Translations under genes and position numbers: made by a program
Part shown: piece by piece, positions 33,766-45,262 of the stretch
Layout: the number at the start of each line of letters is the position of its first letter
Numbering within the stretch: position 1 is the first letter of the stretch
Source of the DNA: Phlebotomus papatasi
Taxonomy: Eukaryota; Arthropoda; Insecta; Diptera; Psychodidae
DNA: 64,000 bases
Direction: 5' to 3'
NCBI RefSeq assembly: GCF_024763615.1
Contig: NC_077222.1
Location: forward strand, 3,286,001 to 3,350,000
The notes under the pieces: generated by a model
Told to the model about the DNA's origin: nothing
The model's database searches: none
The model's input: only the letters and a program-made list of their open reading frames with translations

Positions 33766-34325
33766 CAGTAGAGTCTCGCTATAGTCCATATTTGGTTTCA
33801 AATTTGACACTTGGGTCGCACTATAGCCCATGTAATTTTTTAAAATTATCAACGACTTTTAGTATTGAAATTGCTCGACGGCTTCCACTTTCTTTGCGAT
33901 TGTGGTACTTGTCCTTGCTCTATTCATTGTGGATCACAATTATCACAACTTTACTCAATAAAGTTTGCCAAAAATATTAAAATAATTATGCATGTCGCAT
34001 ACTAAAAAACATAACCTAACTTAAAATCAGTGTTTTGAAATCAACGGTCGATAAATTGTGGACTATCCCAGCGAGCACCAAATGCTAACCGATTGCAATT
34101 CAGCTGAAAACATATGTATTTTCAGTTGAATTCTGCTAACCTTGAAACAAAATTGGCGATTCAGTGCCATTTCCATATATTTGGTTAGCACTTTTTGTTC
34201 GACAACTGCTGATAAGTCAGCAAATTTTTGCTAGTCGATTCAGCAAAAATATGCTAAAAACGCTACTTTTTTCAGCTAAGTGTGCTCGCTGGGATAGAGC
34301 GATGGCTTATAGCGAGACTCTACTG
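33766..34325. mobile_element. pogo-like MITE carrying a nested MITE
   Basis: CAGTAGAGTCTCGCTATAGT ... ATAGCGAGACTCTACTG, TA on both sides. After removing the 229-bp insertion and its TA it is about 329 bp and matches the copy at 54146-54483, including ACATAACCT and AAATCAACGGTCGATAAAT. Confidence 0.88.
34066..34294. mobile_element. Nested MITE, 229 bp, TIR TCCCAGCGAGCAC
   Basis: TCCCAGCGAGCAC...GTGCTCGCTGGGA with TA at 34064-34065 and 34295-34296. Inner motifs TTCAGCTGAAAAC and ATTCAGCAAAAATATGCT are repeated. A second copy is at 52999-54694. Confidence 0.88.
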
Positions 34326-34620
34326 TACATCAAACGTGAAGATAAAAAGAAAAATATCAAATTCACTTTATCCGCCTTTCCAAGTCCTCTAGTCCGCCTT
34401 ACCAAATACTACCCTAACCTCAGTATTTAGTATTTTAAACTTAATATTGAAAGGTAAGATAAAGGTCTCATTTCACAAAAAGTAAAATAAAAATGAGAAA
34501 TAATTGCATTTCTTTTAATTTAAATAAAATGAGACATAATTTAACATCCCTGACAAGTTCCACTGCATTCGTAGAGCTTAACGAATAATAATTATGAAAT
34601 GATGAAATATTCTCATTATT

Positions 34621-35311
34621 TTACCTTTTTTTAATTTTTTCCCCATCATCTGTGACAAACGTGTCAAGAGAAAAAAAAATCAGAAAAGTTTTCCTTATAT
34701 ACTTCCACCACGCGATGACTATATAGAATAGGAAGTTTCTGTCGCAAAGTTGTGCTTTTTTCGGATTTGTCTCCTTTCTACTCCTGTGTTTTATATCCGC
34801 GCAACGTGTGTTCTTTCTTATGCTCATTAGTTAAAATTAATTTGCACAATTCAGCACAACTTGGAATGGGTGGCAGACAGGGAAGTACAGGAAAAAAAAG
34901 CTCTGGGGGTGGATAACGAGGCAACAAAGAGCCAATTAAAAGTTTAGCACACACACTCGGACACAAATAGGGGGCGAAAAAAAAAACAACGGCAAAAAAA
35001 TTCATTGTGAGCTTTTAACCAAAAGATAGATGTATCGAAATAAAGGTAAATGATGGCAAAAAAAGCGTCGACGGGGGCGAAGAAAAGCGTGACTACAGCG
35101 GACAGTTTTCTCCACAAAACAAAACAAAAACGGAAAAACAATGAAAGGACTTTTCGTATGAAAATGTAATTGGGTAAAAATTGGGCGTGTTCCGCGCGTA
35201 ACATTTTTCATTGTGTGAAATGTTGCTCTTTTCTCTTGGTCTTGTGCCTTTCCCCCCCCCCCCCAAACTTTCCGCAGCATTTTCTCTCTCTTCCCATGCT
35301 TTTTCTGATAC
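34621..35311. other. Less AT-rich stretch before a broken coding region
   Basis: Contains a C13 run (35252-35264) and overlapping chance frames. Could include the old promoter of the region at 35323, but no TATA or initiator was securely found. Confidence 0.35.
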
Positions 35312-35360
35312 TTTAAATCAAACATGAGCAAGAATTCGTCGTATTTGAACAACCGTCAAA
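35312..35360 (+). repeat. 46-bp sequence shared, inverted, with 47016-47064
   Basis: TTTAAATCAAACATGAGCAA then GAATTCGTCGTATTTGAAC. About 44 of 46 bases match the inverted copy. In both places it starts a frame reading MSKNSSYLN, after which the sequences diverge. Confidence 0.85.
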
Positions 35361-36596
35361 ATCCCATTCTAAGATGGCGGGAGGTACACTGAAAAAAATG
35401 TGATGTCATTGCGCGCGAAAGTGACATAACCTTAATTGCACATGTTGTGTTTATTTTCATTATTGCGTGAAAAAATTCAATTTTGTGCAGTTTTAACCAA
35501 TTATACTTGAAGAATATTGATAAGATGAGTGAGGAAACAGATAAAATGATAACTGAGGAACCATCTGATGAAGAAAGCAGCAAGAATGATTCCTTTGGCA
35601 AGTAAACAGAGATGAAAGAGGGCCCAATATTTGCTGGAATGGAAACTGGTGTCCGGACAGACTGTCGCTTCCTCCATAAATTTGCCCGGCTGTTCGAAGA
35701 ACATCGGCACATGATGATATGTACCCAAATGATGAAAATTATCAAGAATATATTGAGGAAGTGGAAATATCAACAATTCACACGATCCTGGACCAGAAAA
35801 TTCTCAATGTGGACAGTGAATTATCTGTACCCTCTGTACTTTGCCCTTAATGGGTACAGCGAGAAGCACACAGCCCAGGGGGAGAGCTCTAGCTTCAGAA
35901 TCACCTTCCGGAGGATCTGCAATTGTGCGCACTTGTGACATCCGGGAAGAACTCAAGAAAATTCGTTTTCTCACCCTCTCTGCAATTTGCTGTAGGTCCA
36001 GTGAGGTTAACTTCTCTTATCCACACAGAAGCATTTGCCATCCTAATGAGCATCTCCAATTCCAATTTTCTCTGCCCAAATGCCTGAAAGCTTCACCAGT
36101 TGTGTCTCGCGGATTCAGAATGTTGTTGTGTGTGATGGGTCAGAATAGGATCATGCCTCGGAATAGTCCAATGGTGGATGAGGTGCACGATGTCAGGAAC
36201 ATGATGGACTCTTAGAGAATTTACTATGTACGTTCAATCAGACAGCAGACAGACAATCCCAATACTAAAGCCCTGTACTGCTCCGTTGGCTCCGTTAATA
36301 GATGCATCTCTATTACGGGCGGCTAGATCCCTACTCAAGTCCTGGGCGAGTCCAATATTCACCAACACCATCACGGATGTCTCCCCGAGAGGTACTCAAA
36401 ACTCCTCTATGCCCATCTCCTGGACAGCCGCGGATCCCGGCTCATCTGCAGGTACAATGTTCGCTTCGACAGCATGCTGGAGATCTCTTTCGACCGGGCA
36501 GTTTTCACTCACTCAGTGCTACAAACGCAGAAAGTCTGTTTGGGATGGCCTCATCTGGGTCATTGTCTTAACTTTCACCAGGGAGGATATATAGAA
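35323..36596 (+). pseudogene. Broken protein-coding region, family not recognised
   Basis: Several protein-like segments follow one another but change frame or meet stops. 35323 starts MSKNSSYLNNRQ. 35525 starts MSEETDKMITEEPSDEESSK, stopping at 35606. From about 35670 a frame with one stop reads AHDDMYPNDENYQEY and then STIHTILDQKILNVDSELSV. A +1 shift leads to a 125-codon frame (35841-36215) with CDIREELKKIRFL. A further frame (about 36231-36596, one TAG near 36327) ends SRLICRYNVRFDSMLEISF, then GGYIEEIFPSLHEY and a stop. AATAAA follows at 36707. Base composition is clearly less AT-rich than around it. Either an old host gene with unseen short introns or a decayed gene copy; no function assigned. 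It lies in the large intron on the opposite strand from the TIAR-like gene. Confidence 0.5.
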
Positions 36597-36599
36597 GAG

Positions 36600-37455
36600 A
36601 TTTTCCCGTCATTACATGAATACTAATTTTTAGAGAAACTTCAAATGCTGGATTTTTGTGTGAAGTGAAATACATAAAAATTGTAGAAATATTACTCAAA
36701 ATTTTAAATAAATATTTATGAACTTTAGCGAAAATTGTAAAAGTCTGCTCCGTGCGACTTCTTTTTGATAAGAAAGGAGTAAAATAATATTCTCAAAGAA
36801 AATTTTACTTAATTGGCGAAAGAATTTTGGAAATGATAATAAATTGTGGTTTTAAATAAAAAAAAAATTGGTAGATTTAGTAGTTTTATTATATTTGTAC
36901 ACAGTAGAATAGTATCCATTTTTAGTTGAAAGCAACGCTTAAATGTTTTAGTAAATTTAAAAATATATTAAAAATTTTAATAAAACTTTATTCAAAATAA
37001 TCTGAGAAATCGAATCTATTTTTTTAATTTTCTACTTGAATACAATAGTTTTTTTTGCTATGAAATGAATTTGCATATATTAATTTGTATAATTTTAAAA
37101 ATAATATTTTTCCATAACAGGACACAATTACTAACATTTATCAAGAAAAATCTTATTTATTTTTTTATTGATTGAATGTTGTTCTATTCAACGTGCGGAA
37201 GTTCCAATCGTTGTAACATTTGAATTCGGGATACTAGTATATGTGATGTATTTTGTACTGCGGGGTGAGTGCAGAGGAATTATACTCAATCCCAAAATCA
37301 AAAACTCACAGGAAATACCTAAAAAAACAAAACAAAAATATTTAAAAAAAAATATGATTAATCAACGCAGTAAGAAAACATAATGAATGCAAATGCTTGG
37401 AAAATAATGTAAAAATCAATTATCTTTTTTTTATTTCCATCTCTATCTTTTCTTT
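36600..37455. other. Very AT-rich DNA, nothing recognised
   Basis: Only the AATAAA hexamer at 36707-36712 stands out. Short chance frames at 37168-37383. Confidence 0.4.
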
Positions 37456-37459
37456 CTAT

Positions 37460-38160
37460 ACTACAGTGTGGTGGAAATAAATATAACTCCATTCCATAAT
37501 TCTAAATGGACCTTAACAAAAAAAAAAAAGGAAGTCAAGACTGAAAAATCAAAATGTCGATTTTTTATATTGGCATGGAGGAACATTTTGAGACTTTTTT
37601 GTTAAGTTCATTTAACTCTTTCGTCTCTTTTGGGACTGTAGTACCCAAAGAAGCATATGCATCTTCTATCAAAAACAATGTTTTTAATTATTCAGAACTG
37701 ATAAAAATCCTATTCTTGTGGATGATTACAAACTATAAGGATGTCCAAATGTAAGATATTTTTTGTAGGACCTTAATTAATTCCTGAGCTTAGATATTTT
37801 TGATTAAAAAATGGTAAAATTGTCTTGCAGCATATGCTGCAAGCAGGAATTAACCCTTTAACTCTTTCGTCTCTTGGGACTGTAGTACCCAAAGAAGCAT
37901 ATACATCTTCTATCAAAAACAATGTTTTTTAATTATTCAGAACTGATAAAAATCCGATTCTTGTGGATGATTACAAACTATAAGGATGTCCAAATGTAAG
38001 ACATTTTTTGTAGGACTTCAATTAATTCCTGAGCTTAGATATTTTTGATTAAAAATTGTGAAATTGGCTTGCAGCATATGCTGCGGTCCGGAAAGAATTA
38101 AGAGAAAATTAGCGGTTTTTTTTTAATACAGTGGTGAAAATAAGTATAATTCCATCCCAT
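37460..38160 (+). repeat. Two-unit repeat with CTTTCGTCTCTTTTGGGACT and GCAGCATATGCTGC
   Basis: Two diverged units of about 250 bp (about 37605-37850 and 37860-38100). Each runs from AACTCTTTCGTCTC through AACTATAAGGATGTCCAAAT to the 14-bp palindrome GCAGCATATGCTGC (37829 and 38072). Outer flanks CAGTG(TG)GTGGAAATAA and CAGTGGTGAAAATAAG are similar to each other. An inverted two-unit copy lies at 45262-45740. Confidence 0.85.
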
Positions 38161-38300
38161 AATCCTTAAAAGAACTCAAAAAACTTGAACTCGTGATTTA
38201 TATGCTATACTAGATCTCGACTCGAGTACTATAATTGTAATTTGAATTTCATGAATTTTTAAATAATATTGTGTACAATACAATATTTTAATACTTAATA

Positions 38301-39579
38301 GGGGAGACCGGGGAGGTTTGGGACAGGGGTAGTGTGGGACAAGGCGATTTTTTCAATTAATTTTTAAAATAAATGGGATTTAACCATTACTGTATCGTAG
38401 GCAATATTAAGATGTATCTTGACTAAAAGAATGGATATCCTCAGTTTTATTGTTTTAATTCTATGAACATTTTTTTAAAAATTGATAAAAGTCGTATATT
38501 TTGACGTCTCAGTTTTCCTCTTCGTATTTTATATCAGCGATATATAATCAAAACTTTTTTATCTCATTAGGTAGCAGTGTAATCTGGGAACATATTTTTA
38601 TAAAAGTTTGAGAGATTATACGCTCTTGTTTTTTACATAATGGTTTTAAATACCAAAACTACACGCGGGGATGTTTGGGACACCTGAAAGGAGATGAATG
38701 GGACGTTGATTTTCGACAAGATTGTAGGTGGTATGCAATTGTTTATTGTCAAAATGAAGAGTAATGCCCAGTTTCTACTGGAAATCTCCCTCTTGTGCAA
38801 AGTTTATCAGTGCAGCAGATTTCTCTAACTACAGGGACAATTAAACCATCATTGTCTTGGGAATCAACAATTCCTTCTCAGAGGATATTCGATCTTTGCC
38901 CAATCTAGTTAAAAACTATTTTTTTCGAAAATTTCTCGAACAAATTCTCCAGAAAAGGCAAGGCGAGAGATAATTCAGAGAAATAATGAGAAAACAGATA
39001 CAATAGTTGTCGTAAAATCAAACAGGAATCCATAAATGAGTTAAAAACTAAGAGTTGCAAGAAAATCTACTCGCCTGAGGAATTTGATAATCATGATTGC
39101 AATATTTAGAATAAAAAAAGAAAAGAAAGGTAGATGGAAAATAAGAAGAAAATACTTTAAATAATTGATTGACAATAAATGACTCTACTGTACAAATAAA
39201 ATTGAAATTAATTTCTAAATGTAAATAAAAGATGAAACATTTTTATTTCTATCAGAAATATTTTTAATCTGGTATTTAAAATTAATTAATGTGTTCCAGC
39301 AATACAAATTATGCGAGAAAAAACGCGTCCCAAGCATCCTCTTTTGCGTTCCATACTGCCCCACATCGGGGAGGTTTGGGACAAAGCGTCAAGTAAAATG
39401 TTTTATCTTCTCCAAGAAAACTCAGTTGTTTTCCAAGTTCTATCGAGTACTTTTTATAAAGTCAATACCCATAAGTATCCTATAGACCGCATAAAATTGT
39501 AATACACTATCGTGGTTTTTTGGAATAGTTTCTCAAAGTCAAAACATGAAAAAGTGTCCCAAACCTCCCCGGTCTCCCC
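38301..39579. mobile_element. TA-inserting element, 1.28 kb, TIR GGGGAGACCGGGGAGGTTTG
   Basis: Left GGGGAGACCGGGGAGGTTTG then GGACA; right TGTCCCAAACCTCCCCGG then TCTCCCC; TA on both sides. An internal copy of GGGGAGGTTTGGGACAAAG is at about 39368. No transposase frame recognised. The 47612 element shares the first 12 bases. Confidence 0.87.
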
Positions 39580-39589
39580 TACTATATTT

Positions 39590-39821
39590 TTTAATGTTTC
39601 TAAAATATTTAAATTTTCTTATTTATTTTAAACTTACTTATTATTTCTAAAGTATTTTTATTTCATTTTTTCTTTTTCATAAATGCTCAAAAAACTAAAT
39701 TAACGTTAATACTAATTAAAGAAATAAATAATAATAAAAAAAACTTTTTCCATGGACACGGTATTGAGAAATTCTCAATTTGCATATACTTGTCAAAAAA
39801 ATTTCTCTCATTATTGTGAAT

Positions 39822-39857
<36 letters not shown>

Positions 39858-40270
39858 TTTGTAAATTAACTTTGCCAAAGATCGTTTTGCTATATCTTGA
39901 GTGAAAATATCTTCTTATGTTAGGAAATTTATATTCCCCAAAAAAATCTACTTTGAGTTGTCTTTATATAATAGGACTCCTATACTAAAACAAATTAAAA
40001 GATTTTCACACTTTCTTGTGCGTCATATTTTCCCAACAAAACGCCAATTTCAAAATGAGCGTTAGCAAGCGTTCTAGTATTCATAGCAAAAAATAAATTC
40101 TCGAACAAAAATCTTCAAATTGTCATGCACAATTTAAATTTATTTTATAAAATAAATTTGAAAATGCTAAAACAGATTTTATAAGGCATGACCATTTAAA
40201 ATAAATTTGAATTAAAATGTTAATTTGTTTAAATGCATTTTTTGTATTATTTTGAAATAAGTATAGTTTA
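39590..40270. other. AT-rich DNA with a (TAA)n run
   Basis: A perfect TAA microsatellite at 39823-39857 (about 12 units). Nothing else recognised. Confidence 0.6.
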
Positions 40271-40273
40271 TAA

Positions 40274-40403
40274 CAGAGGTGTGCAAGAAACCGTTGAAAC
40301 CGAATTAACGTCAAAATAAGTTTGCTATAGTAGCGTTTTGACCATTGACGTACATGTTTCATTTGACGTTAATTCGGTTTCAACGGTTTCTTGCACACCT
40401 CTG
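40274..40403. mobile_element. Near-perfect palindromic MITE, 130 bp
   Basis: CAGAGGTGTGCAAGAAACCG then TTGAAACCGAATTAACGTCA on the left; the exact reverse complement on the right (about 42-bp arms). A related, partly collapsed copy is at 62404-62496. Confidence 0.87.
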
Positions 40404-41119
40404 GTTTATAAACTTATATTTTAATACATAATATAGCGTCTGTCATTTGATTGTTAAAAAAAATCTTGGATTGATATAAAGACTCACTAAAATTCATCAA
40501 GAACATTATTCGAATTGGATGTAAGATTCTCACAGCTTCAGCATAAAATCCCATCTGACCAGATAAGCGTGGATTATAGCCTGAGTTAACCCCTATCTTT
40601 CACACCTCACTTTTAAGAAGCTCCCATACAAAATACCCCTTACTAAATATATGTGAAGGACACATGTTTTGCGTTCATGGTGGCGAGCAACGGAACTATG
40701 AAATTTATGTTGCCTACCGTGTTGCTCAGTTGACAGTGACAATATGGAATATTTTCTAAATAATTTTATTTGTTTTAAATTGATTCAAAGTTTCTCAGTG
40801 ATTTTGCGCGATTTCAGTGATTTTATTAATAATATTAAATATGCGACACTGTGTGTCGTGTAGAGAAAAGTGTAGTGATAACATTAAACAAATTAGAACC
40901 CTAAAATACGTGTTTTTATTTCTTTTTCGTGAGTATTTATAGTAGACAATTTTTTATGCAATTATTTTTCCTTTTCTAAAATGTTAAATCGTGACCACCA
41001 GTTTAGTCAAACAGATCATTATCCTTATAGCTTTTGTGGTTTGCATAATATTCGTAGGATTCTCTTTAACTCACAAACCTAAAGAATAAAACATTCTAAG
41101 ACAGTACTCCCAAGAAAAA

Positions 41120-41990
41120 TAAATAAATAAAACGGTTAATGCGCTTAAAGTCACGCACAGCTGAAACATAAAACGGTCAAGATTGCGCTTAAAATCACGC
41201 TCAGCTTAATCATAAAACGATTATTGTGCTTAAAATCACGAACAGCTCAATCACAAAACGGTCAATGAGCTTAAAATTACGCGCAGCTCAATCATAAAAC
41301 GCTTAATGCGCTTAAAATCACGCACAGCACAATCATAAAACGATTAATGCGCTTAAATTCCGGAGCAGTTCAATCATTAAACGGATAATGCGCTTAAATT
41401 CACGCATGGCTTAATCATAAAACGGTTCATGAGCTTAAAATCACGAACAGCTCAATCATAAAATGGTTATTGCGCTCAAAATCACGCATAGCGTGTTTTT
41501 CAGCGAAATTTTAACCGCTTTATAATTGAGTTGTGTGTGATTTTAAGTGCATTAAGCTTTTTATGATTTATACGTGCCTGATTTTAAGCGTATTTGCCGT
41601 TTTATGATTGAGCTGTTCGTGATTTTAAGCTCATAAACCGTTTTATGATTAAGCCATGCGTGAATTTAAGCGCATTATCCGTTTTATGTTTGAACTGCTC
41701 CGGAATTTAAGCGCATTAACCGTTTTATGATTATGCTGTGCGTTATTTTAAGCGCATTAAATGTTTTATGATTGAGCGGCGCGTAATTTTAAGCTCATTA
41801 ACCGTTTTATGATTGTGCTGTGCGTGTTTTCAGCGCAATCTTGACCGTTTTGTGGTTGACCTTTCCGTGTTTTTTAATCAGAGCTTTGACCGTTTTATTA
41901 TACAGGTTTTCGATTTTTAAGCTCCGTCTCAACCTCTTGCTAATTGAGCAGCGCGTGATTTCAGCACTATTTTAACCGTTTTATTATGCA
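41120..41990. repeat. 41-bp minisatellite that inverts on itself
   Basis: About nine units of CATAAAACGGTTAATGCGCT then TAAAATCACGCACAGCTCAA run forward to about 41500. From about 41520 to 41990 about ten units run in reverse (TTATGATTGAGCTGTGCGTG). Some opposite units share private variants, e.g. TCCGGAGCAGTT (41360) with AACTGCTCCGGA (41693). A second foldback-type array, unrelated in sequence to the 22-bp one. Confidence 0.87.
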
Positions 41991-42589
41991 CAAATTTATC
42001 AACAGGTTTAAACACAATTTTAAATTTTAACCGTTTTTTCTGAAGCTGCGTGAGCTGCGTGAGGGTCTTACGCCCAATTTAAATAATTTTTTATGATAAA
42101 TGTTAGCGAGTTTTCTACTTATCCCAAGATATATCTTTTGGCATTTTAAAGTGCCAAACGCTATTAGGTATGTAAATACAAGTTTATGAACTTCATAATT
42201 ATTTCCAAAAAGTAAAAAAAATATATATATATTGAAGCTTTTTAATAACTTAATTCATAATTATTTTTTAATGCTTCTGCGTTGTATAATCTATATTGGG
42301 GCCTATCCATCTCAAGATGACCATAAGGGTCCCTTCATGGTGTCAGAAGTTTTTGAATTTTACATATGTTAAAATACGTTATAAAATAATAAACTGATAA
42401 TAAAATAATAAGTTTTTTTTACCCAAAAAAATCCTGACCAGAGATACATGCCGTCAAAGATGACGTCTTGAGCTGTCATTCCTCATTTGCGATTTTTGGT
42501 AAATATTTTAAAATGCACTATCTCGTGAACGGGCTGTGATATCTTCTATTCTTTTATTATTTGAAAAGATAATTTTACTCTTAAAATAA

Positions 42590-43385
42590 TATACTTGATT
42601 TTGACTTATCTGCTCCATTTTTTGTGGTGGTTTCCTGAATCTTTTTTTAAAAGAAATTAAAAATTATTTTTCCCCAAAAACCCCATTCTCAAAATTTTTG
42701 ATTTTTTTATTATTGACTAGTAACATTGAGTACTACATTCCCTGAAAAAGTGAGGTTCCACTTTTGCATTACTTGGGTAAGTGTGCCAAATTCCGGCCAG
42801 CTTGCAATTTCGGCCACATTTTTTGTTCCTCGTATTTCCATGAATTTTTAGTTTTTACATACTCAAGAGATTATACAATGCAAAAGAATAACAGAAAAAG
42901 TAAGCTTCGACAAACGAGATGACGTGAAAAATATTGGAAGAATTTCCGAAGGGCAAGGAACTATGAGAATGAAGGTGGCCGAAATAGGGCACCAAAGCTA
43001 TGTCTACATTTTTATTCTTTTTAAAATGTATTAAGAATAATTTTAAAGTAAATAAAGACGATAAACTGTCTACAAGGTTCCAAGCAACACTCCTTAAGTA
43101 GAAGGAATGAAAAAAATCAATTTCTATTAAAGATATTATATTTCAAACTTGAGACTTTGGCGTTTGCATGCAACTATGCCGAAATTTGGCACACTTATCC
43201 TTGATTTTAGATATATGTTCAATTTTTTCATATTTAGGATTTGTTTTTTTGAAAAATCAAAAACTTTTTTTTTCTCGAAAAGCCACTCTCAAATTTTTTT
43301 TTTCTTTTACTGTTGATCAGAACATTGGGTACTACATTCCATAAAAAGAAGGGCTTCCACTTTTGTGTTTAACTTGTTTTTTTTT
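42590..43385 (+). repeat. Direct duplication flanking a MITE
   Basis: 42714-42770 (ACATTGAGTACTACATTCCC, GGTTCCACTTTTGCATTA) and 43310-43375 (ACATTGGGTACTACATTCC, GGCTTCCACTTTTGTGTT) are similar, as are the T-rich stretches before them. The MITE at 42780-43195 separates the copies. Confidence 0.65.
42780..43195. mobile_element. MITE, 416 bp, TIR AGTGTGCCAAATT
   Basis: AGTGTGCCAAATTCCGGCC ... GCCGAAATTTGGCACACT, TA at 42778-42779 and 43196-43197. Internal GGTGGCCGAAATAGGGC. Confidence 0.8.
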
Positions 43386-43624
43386 AATAAATAAGATTTA
43401 TTTACAAACATTTATTATACATTTATTTAAACATTTTTAAAATTACATAAAACCAATTAAACTTAAAATTGGAAGTTCAACTTTTCGAACTGTTAAAAAA
43501 AACAAAATTTTTGGAACTCGCAATTTCGATTGTTTTTTTTTAATTTTTCAATGAATATAAAAAAAGTTAACCCCCTCCCCCTTTATGGCCTCCCGACTTA
43601 TCTGCAATGGGTCAAAAATTTAAT

Positions 43625-44285
43625 TTTGAATCAATTGGTGAAATTGGCTTGCAGAATTTTTTAATCAAAAATATCTAAGCTTAGGAATTAATTGAGGTCC
43701 TACAAAAAATATCTTACATTTGAACATCCTTATAGTTTGTAATCGTCCAAAAAAATCGAATTTTATCAGTTCTGAATAATTAAAAAAAGGCTGCGACTTT
43801 TTGGTTAGTTAAACATAAAATACTTACTGACCGTAAAATTAAATATAGTCAGTAAAAATCAAATTTTATATTTTTTAGATATCAGTAGCGCCTGTTGAGA
43901 CAAAGGGAAATTTTCCGTGCTTTGGGAAGTCATTTATACCGCCTGTTGATGCAAAGGGAAATTTTCTGTGTTTTTAGACTGACTTTTTACTGACCAAATT
44001 TAATTTTTTCCGATTTTTTAAAAAGTTTTTTACTGGCCATATTTAATTTTTTACTGACCGAATTTGTCTTTGTACCGACCAAATTTAATTTTTTACTGAT
44101 TTTTTAAAAGTTTTTTACTGACCATATTTAATTTTTTACTGACCGAATTTGATTTTTTACTGACCAATATTTTATTTTTTAATGACCAGTTTGAATTTTT
44201 TTTACTGACCTAAAAGATTTTAAAACATTGTTTTTCATACAAGATTCATATGCTGCTTTTGGTATTCAGAGACCCAAAAGGGATG
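43625..44285 (-). repeat. Interrupted inverted copy of the CTTTCGTCTC repeat with inserted arrays
   Basis: 43625-43790 matches the part with CTTACATTTG(A/G)ACATCCTTATAG. The end CTCAGA(G)ACCCAAAAGGGATGAAAGAGTTAA reappears only at 44265-44296. Between them are a fragment of the GGGATTTTGG-element core (43888-43975: AAAGGGAAATTTTC twice) and a TTTTTACTGACCAAATTTAA array (43980-44215). Evidence of an insertion into a pre-existing copy. Confidence 0.7.
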
Positions 44286-44460
44286 AAAGAGTTAAGACTA
44301 TAAAATCAAAAGATATAGACTTTTTATATTGATAGAAAAAGGGCATTATGTTGTTCGTAGTTTTTTTTTTTGAGACTAGGCTTGTTAAGTTCTTTAAAGT
44401 ATTATGATTATCGGGTGGAATTGTAATTCTTCCCTCCACTGTTTACGTATTCGGTGGCAG
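44285..44460 (-). repeat. Inverted match to 38110-38175 and 37500-37610
   Basis: CCACTGTTTACG...TTCTTTAAAGT...GGGTGGAATTGTAATTCTT read in reverse follows CAGTGGTGAAAATAAGTATA...CCATCCC...AAAGAACT at 38130. It extends the mirrored arrangement of the two sides. Confidence 0.6.
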
Positions 44461-44571
44461 TAAGATTATTACCAAAAGAAAACCCTATCTAAAGATAAAT
44501 TCAGTTGTTTTTTGTTGTAACTCGGAAAATTTGCATTGTTCTTTTTGCCTATAAAAAGTTGTTATCTTACT

Positions 44572-44750
44572 TTTTAACTCTTTCGTCTCTTTTGGGACTC
44601 TGAGTACCCAAAGCAGCATATGAATGTTCTGTGAAAACAATGTTTTTTTTTTAATTATTCAGTATCAGAACTGATAAAAATCTTATTCCTGTGGATGAAT
44701 CCAAACTATAAGGATGTCCAAATGTAAGATATTTTTGTAGGGCCTCAATT
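44572..44750 (+). repeat. CTTTCGTCTC repeat, single partial unit
   Basis: AACTCTTTCGTCTCTTTTGG through AACTATAAGGATGTCCAAAT to GGCCTCAATTAA, where the element at 44750 begins. Confidence 0.75.
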
Positions 44751-45262
44751 AACCCTTTAAGGACGATTGGAACACCGGTGTCCCATAAAGAAAATAATTT
44801 TTCCTGACTACCTAAAGTTCTTTTTTTCTTATGTTTGTACATAATTGTAAAGTAGAAGATTGAGGGAATCTGGGATATTTTTTGCAAGTCTCCAGATATT
44901 TGCTATACAGTAAAAATTTAAGCTAAAAAATGGCGAATTTTTTAAATTCTCATATTGAAAAATGATTTTAATTCTTTTATACTGCCAATCTTTTTTAAGC
45001 AAAATCGTTTTGGAAAAAGAATCTAAAATACTCAAACATAATATTTTTTAATATAGTGAAAATTATCATTCACTAGTATTGTCATATAGTTGATGTACAT
45101 TTTTGGACTATTCTTGTCCCTGTCGCTCGTAGAGATAGAAAATACACTGAATCAGAATCTCTTGGACTTTTGAAGGTTAGATGTAACACGTTTCACTGAT
45201 TTGGTTTATCGGTTAGATTTTTGGTCCGGAAAAAGTGGCTCGTCGTTAACTTTTTCCGGACC
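44750..45262. mobile_element. Possible element inserted in the CTTTCGTCTC repeat
   Basis: Begins TTAACCCTTTAAGGACGATT then GGAACACCGGTGTCCCAT (ACACCGGTGT is a perfect palindrome). Ends GGCTCGTCGTTAACTTTTTC, where repeat sequence resumes. TTAA(C) is present at both borders; TIR similarity is weak. Confidence 0.5.
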
